Source: Nectonema munidae (lineage: Eukaryota; Nematomorpha; Nectonematoida; Nectonematidae). From it: DNA of 64,000 nt. How positions within the stretch are numbered: position 1 is the stretch's first letter; every line of letters begins with the position of its first letter. Where the stretch lies: the NCBI GenBank assembly GCA_030549495.1, contig JAUIRK010000971.1, forward strand, positions 858,501 to 922,500, written 5' to 3'. The translations under genes were made by a program, and so were the position numbers. Below are positions 32,330-44,990 of the stretch, one piece after another. The notes beneath the pieces are model-generated. The model ran no database searches, had not been told where the DNA came from, and saw only the letters and a list, made by a program, of their open reading frames with translations.

Positions 32330-34130
32330 TACCTACCTGTTCTTCACAATGGCAATGTCTTGGTGAAAGCAACCTTTCTCCTTGTTCATCACTGATGTCT
32401 CCTAGATTACTTTGGAAAGAAATACAGATAAGAATGGAATAAATGAAGCCTCAATGACATTCGTGTACCCAGAGCTTGATCATTTTTTATCCTAGTTTCA
32501 ACAAGTTTTATAAAGTTGTTTGTGTGGTGATTTCTAAGAAAGTTCTTTGTCACTTTTACTTACGATTTCCATTCATTAGTCTCCAAAGGGTTTTGTGTTT
32601 TGGTAAACTCACTATCATTCACCAGCATACGAATCTGAGGACCATTCAAAACTCCTTCTTTTAACTTTGCTTCAGAAACGACTCTACCAAATTTCTTACG
32701 CTAGTACTCAAACCCACTACCTTTATGATCGATGCTTTAAAGTTTTTGACCAAGCCTAATTTGAGATGTAATGGAAGAGGAATAATTTTTCTGGACTCTA
32801 GAGGTTTGTACAAACAAGTGAATTTAGCTGCTGCATACTTTGGCCTTGTTGGTCAATCTTTCATTATGTAGTGCCTAACATCTTCTTAACTATTCGAGAA
32901 ACATAGAAAACCCATATGCATTATGTAACCAATTTGAAGATCTAGAAGCAGACTAATTACTTTGAAATCTTCACAAATTTTCAACTGGTACTCCTGCTAC
33001 AAAACTGAGGATAGCAAAATCTTCGTAGTTTCATAATTTTCAGTCATATTAGTTGCGTGTGCAAATAGTACAGAAGGAAACCGATTTCCATTGTGAAGAA
33101 GGGCTGCTTTAAAAGAATTTTTTCTTGAATCAATAAATAACAATCGAAAATGTGTTTCTTTTTTCTGCTAAAAATATTGTAAAATCTTTTCTTGGATTTT
33201 TTGCCTCTTTTTTTGTTTTCAACTTGGAATATGTTAAAGAGCTCAAAAAAACTCTACATCTTATTGAAATTCTTCTTGACTTAAAAGTATCTAAAAAAGA
33301 TGTAAAAGTTTTAAAAGTGTATTATTTGCTTGAAAGAACAAATCAAAACGCTTAGATCTTCATTATTAATTTATTTTTTTTTTTCAAATTTAAAAAAAAT
33401 TTTTTTTTTACCTTTGTTTGGTGCGGGGGGTTGGGGGGGAAAATTTTTAAAAGGGGGTTTTTTTAATTGGGGTTTTTGGGGAAAAAAATATTTAATAAAA
33501 TTTTTAATTGTTATTTCCCATTTTGAAAAATACCTAAAGTTGTTTATCCCAATGATGAGCAGCTGTAACGCAAACGCCATGTCCCTGTAGGCTTCGCTCT
33601 TTTAACCTTAATCACAGGAGCTATGCCTTTGATCAATGAGATCATGAAGAGCTTCTTGGTTAAATGGTATAGGATTATTTGCCTCTTGTAAGTTTTGATA
33701 GTCAACATTAATAATGCTGCTACTACAATCAGAATCAGAGATTAGCTCGTGTTAAGCACGTGGTACTGGAACAGGTAATTGGTCACCTTGGATTGCTGGC
33801 GAGATATCGAGGTATTGTAGTAGTAGTTGGTGTCTTCACAAATTTTCCTTGAATGTTAATATTGCAGAAGTAACAATTGTTACTCTGATCTTTTGGTTCC
33901 TACCACATCATTGGTACTGTAAAGGGCAAACCAGAGCTTCATTTAGTTGATTAACATAAGATTTAGGTGAGTACACGCTCAATTTTTATCCAGATCTCTT
34001 AATGGAAATTTGTAGTTTATTCCAACCGCTTTCATGATTGGTTTCTTTATGCTTTCTGTGATGAAGAGTCCATAAATATAGCAACATTGGTTTGGATCAT
34101 TTACAGCTATAAATTTAAAAAATACACTAA
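32330..34130 (-). pseudogene. Repeated arthropod protein of unknown function (GERFHQD family), copy 2
   Basis: Minus-strand, nearly full family length but broken in several frames. Order from the N-terminus: DPNQCCYI near 34110, FPLRDLDKNWAP-like region, NCYFCNINIQGKFVKTP (33870), PIPFNQEALHDLI (33660), AALLHNGNRFPSVLFAHAT (33080), FKVISLLLDLQIGYIMHMGF (32930), RHYIMKD, PLESRKIIPLPLHLKLGLVK (32790), KKFGRVVSEAKLKEGVLNGP (32670), SLRLHLFHSYLYFFPK (32440) and DISDEQGER (32390). It keeps the central segment that copy 1 lacks. The homopolymer tract at 33360-33500 sits inside it. Function is unknown; the Cys pairs (CYI, CYFC) suggest zinc binding. Confidence 0.65.
33360..33500. other. Abnormal homopolymer tract
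   Basis: Nearly every base belongs to a run of T, A or G of 3-12 bases. This composition is unlike either neighbour and interrupts an otherwise alignable family copy. It looks like a low-quality consensus or a real purine/pyrimidine slip region. Confidence 0.6.
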
Positions 34131-36000
34131 TAGTTTACAAAATTAGGTGTGCATTTATTATATATTTCACCTGCACATCACAGAACCACACTAGAAGCTG
34201 CTGCTTACGGGATTTTTTCCCAAATAAGAAGTTATTGTCAATTCATATACGCTGCAACGCGGCCTTTCATCAAGGAACGGGGGATGGGGAAAAAGCCAAA
34301 ATTTCTAGTCTTATTGAATTAATTTTCTGAATACGTCACTGCCTCTTCATATTTAGTGGATGCGCGCATTAAGAAGTGCTCTCTCTGATTTGGGTTATGG
34401 TCTTTTTTATTATCTCTTTTTGTCCTTTCAAAACTACGAACAAAGATCGATTTGTATATCTCAATTAGATTAAGTTTAGTTATTGACACCATTGTTTAGA
34501 CTTGGATGTAGATATGACAAGAATGATCGTTTTCGGGAAAGAACACACGCAATACGTTTGGTATAGCACTCACTTCTTTGGATTGCGCTTATCCAGGCTT
34601 AAAAAGGCAGCAACAGCAGCATTGATTATGCAAACAAAGATTGTTATTTATTCAGCGCAAACAGTCTTTGCCCTTCCAAATTTTTCACTTTTTCAGCACC
34701 ATCTTCTCTATATTAGGCAAAGGTATGTAATGGCGTCTATTTTTATATATCTTAAAAATTCTATCTCACTCTCTCTCTCTCTCTTTATTTTTTAGAAAAT
34801 ACTTTCCTATTTTACTTCTATGACTTGTTTATTCATTTCTATATCATTTTAATACGCCTGCGTCTTAAAGATTTGCGAATTCCATTTCTATATTTCCGTC
34901 ATGGATTTAGATTAAAAAGTTCAATAGCTAGCGGAGATTAGAAGGAAAATAAGGTGGTGAAGTGATACCTTTACGCCCTTGTGTAAATCTACATTTGTTA
35001 AATGTCCCTTTTTGTATTTGTGTGTTTTTAGCAAACTTGAAGACATAGGCCAATTGTGATTATAATCAGAATCACATAAATTCCTAGAATCGTAATCAGA
35101 ATCATAATCATTTATTTAAAAAAAACCAAAATAAGATCTCTCAGTAATTGTAGTTACTTTTGAACATTCTAATCAGTGTAATCAATATATTGTAGTTTAT
35201 TGTACTTCTCCTGTAATTCTAGATTTGTAACCGAGCATCTTTCACTTTGCTTCCTTGCTGGAAGATTTGATGGTGTAGATCAGGAAAATGAGCAGAGATT
35301 CGTGAAAAACTAAGAACTGAGTTACACAGAGTACTTTCCCTATCGAGGCAACACAATTTGATGGCAATCCGATTACAGAGAAGAAAACAGGGGTAGATGA
35401 GGTATTTTTCACTCCTACATCCATAAGTTGAAGACACTTCACTTTACTTGTTTGAAAGCTGTGATGAACAATTATCTGCATATTTTAGCGAATCATGTAT
35501 CAGTACGGATGATGGTCCCGTAAGGTAGTGAAAACTAACCAATTAATCTTTCCACATGTAGCTAAACTAGCCTGTAAATATATTTTTTAATAAAATCAGT
35601 ATTAGTATTATATTTTGAGAATTTGAATCATAATCAGAATTTTTGAAATTAAAAAATTAGAATCAAAATTAAAATTGGATTAAAAAAAATAGAGAATCAT
35701 AATCATCATCTAGAATCAACCTCAACCCTGAATCAGAGCGATTGATTATAATTTGGTCTCTCAGAAAAATTCACATCCCGGAAAGTGGAAAAGAAGGTTA
35801 TCATCTAAGATCAAAATGTTGAGCTATCAACTTTATTACTTTTATTTATTTAATACCATTATGAACTTTTTCTGGAAAATAAATAGGGTTCTTTGAGCGA
35901 TGAACTCTTATGACTTTTCCCTGAGAGTATTTGCTTTTATGGAAATACTCTCTCAGTAAACAAAGCTATGTTTTGGACTGATAGATTATACTCATATAAA
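34131..36000. other. Intergenic DNA with unassigned short frames
   Basis: Contains a (CT)n run at about 34768-34788. The minus-strand frame 35242-35481 (GVKNTSSTPVFFSVIGLPSN core) has protein-like composition but I cannot name it. No other feature was seen. Confidence 0.4.
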
Positions 36001-36017
36001 GATAATATACTCTAGGG

Positions 36018-36474
36018 CAGTGGTTCCCAACCTTTTTTTATCCCGTTCCCCCTTTTTCAATCACTTTTTTTTACCTGTGGACCCCTACATCTGAATAGTT
36101 TGGGCCGACAAAATTAATCAAAGATTTTTATGCAAAAAATGATTGTAGTCATCTGATTAAATCGTATGCTTATTCATATGAAATCAGAGAAATCGTAAAG
36201 CCTGACATAAAATGTGAATAAAATTTTTTTCCAATTAAAATATACATTTTTCAAAAATATTGTAACTAATAAAAAGGATATATAAACATTCAAAATATGA
36301 AACTTTAAAAAAGGGAAGAAAATATTTATTTAAAAAAGCTCTAAATATATATATTTATATTGATTTGGAAAATATATAGAAGTCTATTAAAGGAGATTCA
36401 GCATAAGTAGTTTGAAGTAGAATTTCCATGGACCCCTTGAAATTCTTCCATGGACCCCCAGTTGGGAACCACTG
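36018..36474 (+). mobile_element. hAT MITE, 457 bp
   Basis: It starts CAGTGGTTCCCAACCTTTTTT and ends GTTGGGAACCACTG. Target duplications CTCTAGGG (36010-36017) and CTTTAGGG (36475-36482) match at 7 of 8 bases. GGACCCC motifs inside both ends are the usual signature of this hAT group. No coding capacity. Confidence 0.83.
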
Positions 36475-36479
36475 CTTTA

Positions 36480-37265
36480 GGGGCTAACAACAACTCTTAT
36501 GACATTGCCTAATTGATAGATCTATTAATAAGCTTAATTTGCAACTGCAAGCTTCCCAAGTTAATCTTATCAAGGACAAAATATTTGTCGTCACGAACTA
36601 TCCCAATTAACAAATCTGGAAATGCTCGAAAATATTTAGGAGTCTAACACATCCATATTAGAAGATGATCTCTTGGTTTATTGTGAGCATTTGAATACTT
36701 TGCACAAGTATATAAAATTTAGATGTCACACTTTTATTAATATGGAAGTACCTAACTGGATAATAAATCCTTACATGACAAATTTTCTGAGTCGAATATT
36801 TCATCCAATATGAATGAACCCATATAAGTGAAACAAATTGTGCAATATAAGAAGAGTTAATTAACTTTAAAAATGATTTCGAATGTAAGCCCTATACAAA
36901 CAATCATATCAAGATTTTTAACTCGAACTCAACATTTCTGAAAAGTTGCTAAAGCTATGGGAAGCAGACAAACTTTTTCTTCATTGCTCTTCCAAGCACC
37001 TATATGTCTGAATGCAGTTTTAGCGTAGTTACACCGTTGTCCATTCCACAGCTGACAAATGAGCCCTTACGCCAACTCCAGACTTCATCCAAGTTTCGCG
37101 TACCATATGGATGGATAACCCGTCTACTCTTACAGGATTTAGCCCAAGGTCCTTCTGTCTCAGATTGGGTTTTAATTGTGAGACTGGTTTGAGCAGTATC
37201 GAGTCTAATATAAAAATAGCCTTGGCAAATAAGCATCAAATTCATCCATCTCATAAAAAAGATGT
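36480..37265 (+). pseudogene. hAT transposase C-terminal relic (ZBED5/FAM200-like)
   Basis: Plus-strand pieces: LQLQASQVNLIKDKI (36545), LEDDLLVYCEHLNTLHKYIK (36660), MEVPNWIINPYM (36745), and the extreme C-terminus LGFNCETGLSSIESNIKIAL to IHPSHK (37160-37255). These are the last third of a ZBED5-type hAT transposase, including part of the dimerisation region. Several frame breaks. The catalytic domain is missing. It directly abuts the MITE at 36018-36474. Confidence 0.65.
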
Positions 37266-37299
37266 TGGGATAAGATTTAAAAGTTTTCATTATTTTTTT

Positions 37300-40200
37300 T
37301 ATTAATCTTAAAAATATGAAAAAGAATCATTCAAATGATTTTGTACGAAGAATTATTTTACGTATTCATATTTCAATTTCAAAGAGACGTTAGTCGAAAA
37401 AAATTTGCTGCCTTACACTATGTTTAAATCCTGCCCTGGAGATAAGTGTGAACACATTGATATGACCCTAAACAATGCTTTATCAACCGAACGCGAATCA
37501 CCCAGATTCAAACGAAAATGAAATTCAGCAAAGCTAACATTTAACTCAAAAATAGTCTGGCCGTGCTCTACAAAAATGTTCAAAAAGTATAGCCTTACAT
37601 ATACGGTTACATTCCTTCCTGATAAAAACGCGTTTTTACTTGCCTTAAAAAAGATGAAAAAATCAAGATGGTAAGAGAGCATAAAGAAATGGAATTCATA
37701 AATAGAAATAAATTGCTGTGAATTTTACAAGTGATGCAACTTAAATTTCATGAATTCAATAACCTTTTTTAATGCAAGAAATAAAGATTAAAATTTTGGA
37801 ATCATTTTAAAGTTATTTCATCTCGTTTTAAAAGCTTCTTTTTGTTTATGGAGTGAGCAAAGTTATAATAACATTAGATTTAATACTTTAATATTTTAAA
37901 GATACTATTTTGATTCAAAATCAATAGTTGAGCGGATTGAAGATTAATAATTATCGAATTATTATTGCATCAGAAACGCTAAATGATGTTGAAATATCAA
38001 ATGAATGGCGAAGCTTGGCAAAATTCTCACCGAAGAGAATACTGGCAATATAGAGACACATATAGAAATCAAAATTTTCAAAATTTCTTTTGTAGAATAT
38101 ATAAAAGCCTTTAAAATATATATTACAAGATTTTCTCATGCAGACTCGATTATTGATCATATTGGTGAACTGCGATGTCCCAATTCTTGACATTATACCT
38201 AGCGGATAATTACTATCTTAAAATAGAACAGCATTTATTATATAAAAAATATAAATAATCAAAAACAAAAAAAGTAAGTTAATGGTTTTTCATAACAAAA
38301 GGATTTCATATCATTTTAATCTTTTAATTTTTATTTATTTATCTGTTCAATTTAATATTATTTTTAACTAAAAAAAGTATAAAGTTTATTGGTTAATTAA
38401 CCCATTAGATCCCATTATTCTTTTTATGAGGACGTATAGCAACTTTTTTATTTTGACATTTATGAGAATCTTAATAACTTGCACATTTTCATCAGATAAA
38501 GTTATAAAACTGCTGATCTAGAACCATAACATTTATGAAGAAATATTTATTAAATTTTGTTACTTTTAGGAAAAATAATATGCGAAAATTGAGTTAGTAA
38601 TTGGAAAAAAACCTCATTAGAGCTTATAATAATTTCAAAGAATAACTTAAAGTGTTTTCATAATTTTGTTTGACATTAGAAGATATTTTGAAATCATTTT
38701 TTGATGAAATAGGCTTTTCTTTTCATAATGAATTCCTAGACGTTTGTTGAGGAAGAAATTTCTATTTAAGAATACCATATTTTAGAACGATTGCCAATTT
38801 TAAGTAATGGATACAAATGTTAGCTATTTCTTGAAAGAGTTCAGTGTTTTCCCTAGATATCATACGCTTTTATATAATTCGGAATGAAATCTCCTTCCTA
38901 ATGTTAAAACCCTTGATGGAAACATCCTGGTGCATGATCCATAAAAATAGGAAACAACGTTTTTAGCATATATTGTATGCATACACTCTTATATGCACAC
39001 GCGCTATTCAAGGTTGTTATTTGCTAGACATACAAAAAATTACACCAGGCACATTCTTTTACAAATTGCCTAAAGCATACACGTTTTTTCCAAAATTATT
39101 TTGTATTTTGATTAACCACTGCATATCAGCTAAGTGTATATTCCATTTTTACTCTCTTTCAAAAACAAGTACTTTGCTGTCTCTCCTTAAATTCCATAAA
39201 GCATCTTTTCATCAATTGTCAAATTTAAGTTGATCTATTTTAAGGTAAAATTCATTACTCCTACTAACTATTGTTGTTATTTAAAAAATCAAAGAGTTGA
39301 TTTAAAAAAGCATTGAAGAATGGGTATGAAATTTTTTTTAAATATGTGATATGCAATCGCGTTCAAATTCGCCTCCAATGATTCTTGGTGGAGTTAAATA
39401 GGCCATTCTTTCTATATTCCCATTTTTTTAATTTAATTTTTTATTTTTAATAAAATCAAAAGAAAATTGAAGCTTTAGTCAAACAATTTTAACAAATTAC
39501 ATTGTTGATGTCGTAAAAGACGCCTCACAGAATCAACACTTATCAGAGAAGTGGAAAATGTTAATTATTATTATTTATCATAAGCTGTCCGTATTTTGGA
39601 TGTAGACGAGATGAAGAAGCTCCCATTTGTGTGTTTAAAGTAGATGATATTAATTTTAAGGAGGCATTGATTAATTTTTTGTGTCTAAAAGTCCGAAAAT
39701 AACTTCATTGAATTCAAAAAATGTATGTAAATTTGGCATTCATTATCTTACCGAGCCAATTTTTTAAAGATGGAAATGAAAATATCATCGCACAGAAGAA
39801 GACTAACAAGTGATCATGTTAATGATATTTTTTACACTTTCTGTTGTTACGAATTTAACTCCTGATTTCGGGGAAATTGTTAAGAAGAAGAGATGTCAAG
39901 TTTATGCAAAACCACAAAAGAAAAAATAAGAATAAAAACTTCATGCATACCTTTTTAATGCTTTTTAAATTATTATAATTTATGCATTTTTGTTTATTGT
40001 AATTATGATTCTGTTTGTTTTTTGAACCCTTGGCTTTTTTTATCTGTTCCACAAGAGCTGTAAATATTCTAAATCCCACCCGCTATGTGGCATTGCCGTA
40101 TCTAAATGCGCGTAAGAAATTTTTTTTTCTAAGTATATTAACTTTTTTATTTGCTAGGTGATTTCTCCTTATCTAGAAATCTGGCATGCTTCCTTATCTA

Positions 40201-41840
40201 GGAAAACAGACGTCATTATATACCATTCATTTACCTGCAAAACATATATAAAAAGAAAAATAAAAAAATAAAATGAAACAAAAAAATACAAAATTATTTA
40301 CTTTCAAATCATATCATAAACTTTGAAAATAAAAATTTTGTAACATTTTCAAAGCAAGAGCCCCTATCATACAACAAGGATAAAAACTATCGCAGATTCG
40401 ATCTTTCGTAAAATCGATCAGTGGTAACTTCTCGCATCGCTCGTAGGCCAACAAATGACTGCATAGTGTTTGTGAGTGCAGAACACGTGCACTATAAGAA
40501 AAGATCATGTTTCATAAAAATTAATACTGACAATTATAAAAGAAACCTTCTTTTTCGCTTTCATTAAAATTCAAGATATTAGAATTTTATCGAAAGTCAT
40601 CTTTGTTATCAAAAGAGTGAAAAACTGACTTTATGATTAAAAAAAAATTTCCACGCTTGAACAAATAAATTTTGCATTTTAAATTAAACACAAAGAATTG
40701 ATTTTTTTGGTCTTTATTCTACCCTAGTGATTTCAAGATGATTGATGATTGCGTTTAATCAAGATAAACCAAATCAAGCAATAAAATAAGTGAATAAGAC
40801 TTTCATGAGTGGTGGGTGATGTGTTCAATCTTATAGAGATATGCTGTTCTCACCTAACAAAAATTTTACCTCATCGATGGAGTCGAAGTACATTTTCCAA
40901 ATTAACAACACCCAAAAATACGCAATATACTTTTTATCACATATGACGAAATGCTTGTTATTTAAGTTTTTTTTTGTTTTTTTTTTAAAACTTGACTCTC
41001 GTATGCCAAGAATAACGTGATTTTTGGAAAAAGAGTTTTTCATGTTTTGCAAATAATTTTGTTTTGAAGTAGTGTTAGGAATAAAATTTAATCCAATCGT
41101 ATACTGTTTGGTTAAAAATGCAAACTTTCAATAATGAAGAAACTTTCAATTTTAAAAAAAAGTTACTCAAATACATATTTTTTAACTAAAATTGCTATAT
41201 TTACGCAAAAATTTCTTCTCTTTAGTTTGAGAAGAAGTAATATAAAACATTTTTTTAAGTTGGGTAAAAAATGACCAATCATTTAAAACCTCTTTTCACA
41301 TTTATCATAAAGTTTTCTAAGTATGTTCACCTGCTTCTTGTTTTATGCATATGAATTTTATGAAATGGAACATCGATCTCCATTTTTTGACCTCATTTTT
41401 TTTGATAAAACTTTAACGTATCTCACAAACCTTCACGTTTAAAATTCAAATAACAAAATAATTATTCTCATTTTTTTTAAAGAATCCTATTTTCCTTTTA
41501 ATATTTTTTCATATAAATTTTTGTATGTTTTGGTGATTTGTTTATAAATAAATAAACCTATTCTTCTATACTTGATTAGCTGCTTTTTGCATAGGTGGAT
41601 ATATTCCGGCAACTTGGATGAACACAGGTTATAACGAATTTTTAAAATGAAAAAATAAACGAGAAAAATCTCTTTTTATTAAAATTAAATACAAGCAAAA
41701 AGAAGTGTTTGACTTAATAATTCAAAGTTTTTTCACAGCTTTTACTGACATCTTGATTTTTTAAAACAAATAAATGTTGTGATTTATTTCAATATTTTTA
41801 ACTATTTAGAATAAGTACTCGTTTTTTTGCTTTTTATAAG
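37300..41840. other. Long AT-rich stretch without recognised genes
   Basis: Open frames here (for example 37413-37682, 38973-39233, 39855-40079) show no known motif. TTAACCCATTAGATCCCATT at 38397 looks like a solo piggyBac-type end with no partner. A GC-richer patch at 40385-40500 is unexplained. Confidence 0.45.
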
Positions 41841-41847
41841 AAGAAAA

Positions 41848-41996
41848 GGGTAAAGGTAGCGCGTGGGGTGTTTTCATCGAAAAGGCAGAATTGCGCCGCT
41901 TGTATCGAACTATGAGGAAAGCAGGCTTGATGCGGGATCGAACCCAAGACTTTGAGTTATCGAATTCAGCATCTAACCAACCCTACTCACGCCCCC
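41848..41996 (-). repeat. tRNA-derived SINE, copy B (best preserved)
   Basis: On the minus strand it reads GGGGGCGTGAGTAGGGTTGG, then TTAGATGCTG, GGGTTCGATCCCGCATC (B-box) and a body ending in ACACCCCACGCGCTACC. Both pol III box positions fit a tRNA head of about 75 nt. Confidence 0.78.
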
Positions 41997-42399
41997 AAAA
42001 AGAGGAATTTATTTCGCAAACAAAACAGAGAAATGTAATATGACGAAAAAAAACTGAAACATCACTAACAATAACAAAAAAAGAGACATGTAGGAATATT
42101 AAATATAAAAGCTTGGATAACCAAAAGACCATAAAGCCGTTTGTATGATTAACCATGAAAGCAAGATGTGATTAAGGCAGAAAAATAAGTTCAAAAAACC
42201 GTAATAAACGTAAATCTTCTCAACAACTTTTGGAAGGCTTATTTTTTCTAACGAATTATAAATAACACGATATGTATTCCTATATTTTTACGTATTTAGA
42301 ATTAAAAATATATATAAAAAATTATTTTTATATGATTTCAAAAACGGGAATCTTCTAGAAACTTTTATCGACATCTTAATTATTAAGACAAATTTTAAA

Positions 42400-42480
42400 C
42401 CTATGGAGAAACAGGATCAAGCCATCGACCCCCATTTAGGGGATAAGATGATGAAGAAGAAGAAGAAGAAGAAGAAGAAG
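42400..42480 (+). mobile_element. 81-bp retroposon insertion with (AAG)n tail and 22-bp target duplication
   Basis: A short insert beginning CCTATGGAGAAACAGGATC and ending GATGATG(AAG)n is flanked by a perfect 22-bp direct repeat starting AATTATTAAGACA at 42378-42399 and 42481-42502. It is a severely 5'-truncated LINE or SINE copy. The perfect duplication suggests recent insertion. Confidence 0.88.
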
Positions 42481-42502
42481 AATTATTAAGACAAATTTTA
42501 AA

Positions 42503-43446
42503 TGATTCGTTGTATTTTAATGTTATTCTTAGAGTTAAAAATAAAAAAATTGATAAAAAATCGATTTCTTTATAAATTTTTATAAAAAATTGGAAAATAA
42601 AAAAGTTGTTTTGCATTCTAAAAAAGTTCAAAATAAGTATTCTTAATTTAATTTAAAATATGAATATTTCGAAAAATTTTGAGAACATTTAGATTTATTT
42701 TGGTTTTACAAACTTATAACAAAATGAACAAAATTAATTTATAGAGCAATATTTTTCATTCTAAATAGTTAAACCATTGATGTGCATGCCATTATTTTCA
42801 ATTAGTCTAAAAAATCAACATATTGGAAAGCTTTTTTCTTTTTTAGATTTTGAAATTTTTGAGATTTCGTATTTTAGTAGTCGTTATGCATGCTGTTTCT
42901 TCACAATGTTGTTGATATTCCTCATAGTAAGTAAGTAATTTATTTTTAAAAAAAATTATAATAAAAATTAAGACGTTAACTTAATTGGCTTGACACTCTC
43001 CATTCACTAAAATTTTATCAGAAATTATGCACATAATTTTAAATAATAAAATTTTAATTTAAAAACTGTATAACAAAATTGAAGTTGACTAAATGCATTT
43101 AGTGTTGTTTTCATTTATTGGAAGAGTTAGATTCCATGGGTTTTATCGAAACAAACCAAAATAACACAAATCAAATACATTTCCGTTCGTGACAGTCTAT
43201 AAATTTTGCATAATGAATGATAGACTTTTCTTTAAACCTAGTTTTCAAGCATTTTAACTACATTTGAACTATCGCGTTATATCAATTGTGCATTTTGAGT
43301 GAGTCCTTAAAAGAAAGTTTAAGAATATTTTTCTGCTGTTAGCCACATTTAAGCATAAAGTAAAGTCGCAATTAAAATTTGATTTGGTGAAAATTTCAAA
43401 AATATATTAACTAAATTGAGCATGCCTTTGTCACATTCAATATATG
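42503..43446. other. AT-rich spacer
   Basis: No feature was recognised before the hAT element. Confidence 0.4.
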
Positions 43447-43774
43447 ACTTAGACCAGTGGTTCGCGACCTTTTTTTAGACGACTCCAATTATATTTCTCA
43501 AAATATGACGCGCCCCACTAATTTAGTTGCATATATTTTATTAAAACAACATATGATTAGCTGGCTGTAAAAGTAAGGGACGACAAGTGTAATGAATATA
43601 TCTGTAAAAGAGATATTTAAGGTTGCGAAGGACAAAACTAACACCATTAAATTTTTTTATATTCACAGCATTATGAATTTTATAACTTACATTAATTAAA
43701 ACAACCACTTTTGGAATAATATTATGTCAGATTCTTTAAAAAACAAGCTAAATGTGTGAAATGGTAAATTAATT

Positions 43775-44990
43775 TTAATCAAAGTCTTGGGCTTGAATCA
43801 TGCTGCTAAGTTTCTCTATTTGTGGTTCAGTCTTGAAAAGTGCTGCCCTAAAATCATGTTTCGGTTGTAGCCAAAGCTTCAACCTTAGCTTTTAGTTTTG
43901 ATGGCAGCCAGAGCTGCAAATCGTGATTCACACAAATAGGTTGTAGGGAAAGGCAATAACACTTTCACAGCCTCGAATACAAGGACTGGTTTCTTTTTTT
44001 CACAACAGTCCAGAACACACTTAGAGTTTGTCACTGAAAGTCAAAACAAAGAGTTTCCTCATGCTGAATCTCTATAAACTCCTCTTCAAGATTATGGATA
44101 GAAAACTCTTCTTCTGAAAGATCCCCGGCTTGGATATCGAAGGGTCTTCACAAACATTTGTATTTCTCATGCAGCTCTCCAGCCGAAATTTACCTGCCAA
44201 ACTCCTCACATGTTTCTTCTCGTTTAGGATGATTTCAACCTCTGGACGCATGTAAAGCACTCTCTGAAGTACTTTTACTTGTGGTAGCCTCCTGACAGAA
44301 GAGTAGTAAAGCAGATGTTCATATTTGGATCCCATGTCAGAGCACTTTTGACTAAACAGCGTTGAATTCAATGCTGATTTAATTAAATTTACTATTTAAA
44401 TAACATCTATAACAGTGTTAAGCTCAAGTGACATTTATCCAGAAGCACGGGTTTCTCCATGAGGCAGGCAATGAGTCGCTATCAGTGTGGGGTTGACTTG
44501 TTTTACTCTGGTAGTGAAACACTGACGTTCACTTAATATTGCGGGTGCTCTATCCGAGCACACACTGTATCACTGATTCCATCTTTCTTTGATGAAACTA
44601 TGAACCAACTTGAAAAGATCTTCACCTGTTGTTGTTTTCTCTAGTGATTTACAGAACAGAAAGTTTTCTTCAATGTACTCTTCCCTCGGTACCACGCATA
44701 TAACAAGACCTGAGCATTGTCATAGATCTCAGTTGACTCTGCCAACTGTAAGCTGAATTTTCCGCTCCTGATTACAGCCACAACCTGTTCCTAATGTCTT
44801 GCGAAATCTCTTGAATTCTTCTTTTGATCGTGTTATCTGACAGCGGAATAGCTTCATTTTTTAAGAGCTTTCTCTGCCAGAGTTGGGTGTTTTCCGAGGA
44901 GATGGCGCTTGAGATTATATTCTTTAAGCGACTCGTGGCTGACCACCTTCTAACATATAACGCATTATGATTTTTCGGTTCCGTCATCGA
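43775..44990 (-). pseudogene. hAT transposase relic (SCAND3/ZBED5-like)
   Basis: Minus strand, N to C: RKLLKNEAIPLSDNTIKRRI and QEISQDIR (44870-44780), then CSDMGSKYEHLLYYSSVRRL (44340), KVLQRVLYMRPEVEIIL, LLPFPTTYLCESRF then AALAAIKTK (43940), and the C-terminus DFRAALFKTEPQIEKL ending at 43775. These match the SNDTVKRRI, TEVRWLSRG and FPTTYLCE blocks of ZBED5/SCAND3-type hAT proteins. The N-terminal BED finger is absent. TEVRWLSRG has decayed to SSVRRLPQ. Several frameshifts. Confidence 0.75.

Noticed and set aside
33371-33590. Lys/Pro-rich proteins in both strands
   Set aside because: They are translations of the homopolymer tract, which is probably a sequence artefact.
37000-37290. 96-codon minus-strand frame as a gene
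   Set aside because: It is the shadow of the plus-strand hAT C-terminus (LSSIESNIKIAL).
42401-42631. Serine-rich protein on the minus strand
   Set aside because: The Ser run is the (AAG)n retroposon tail read in reverse; not a gene.
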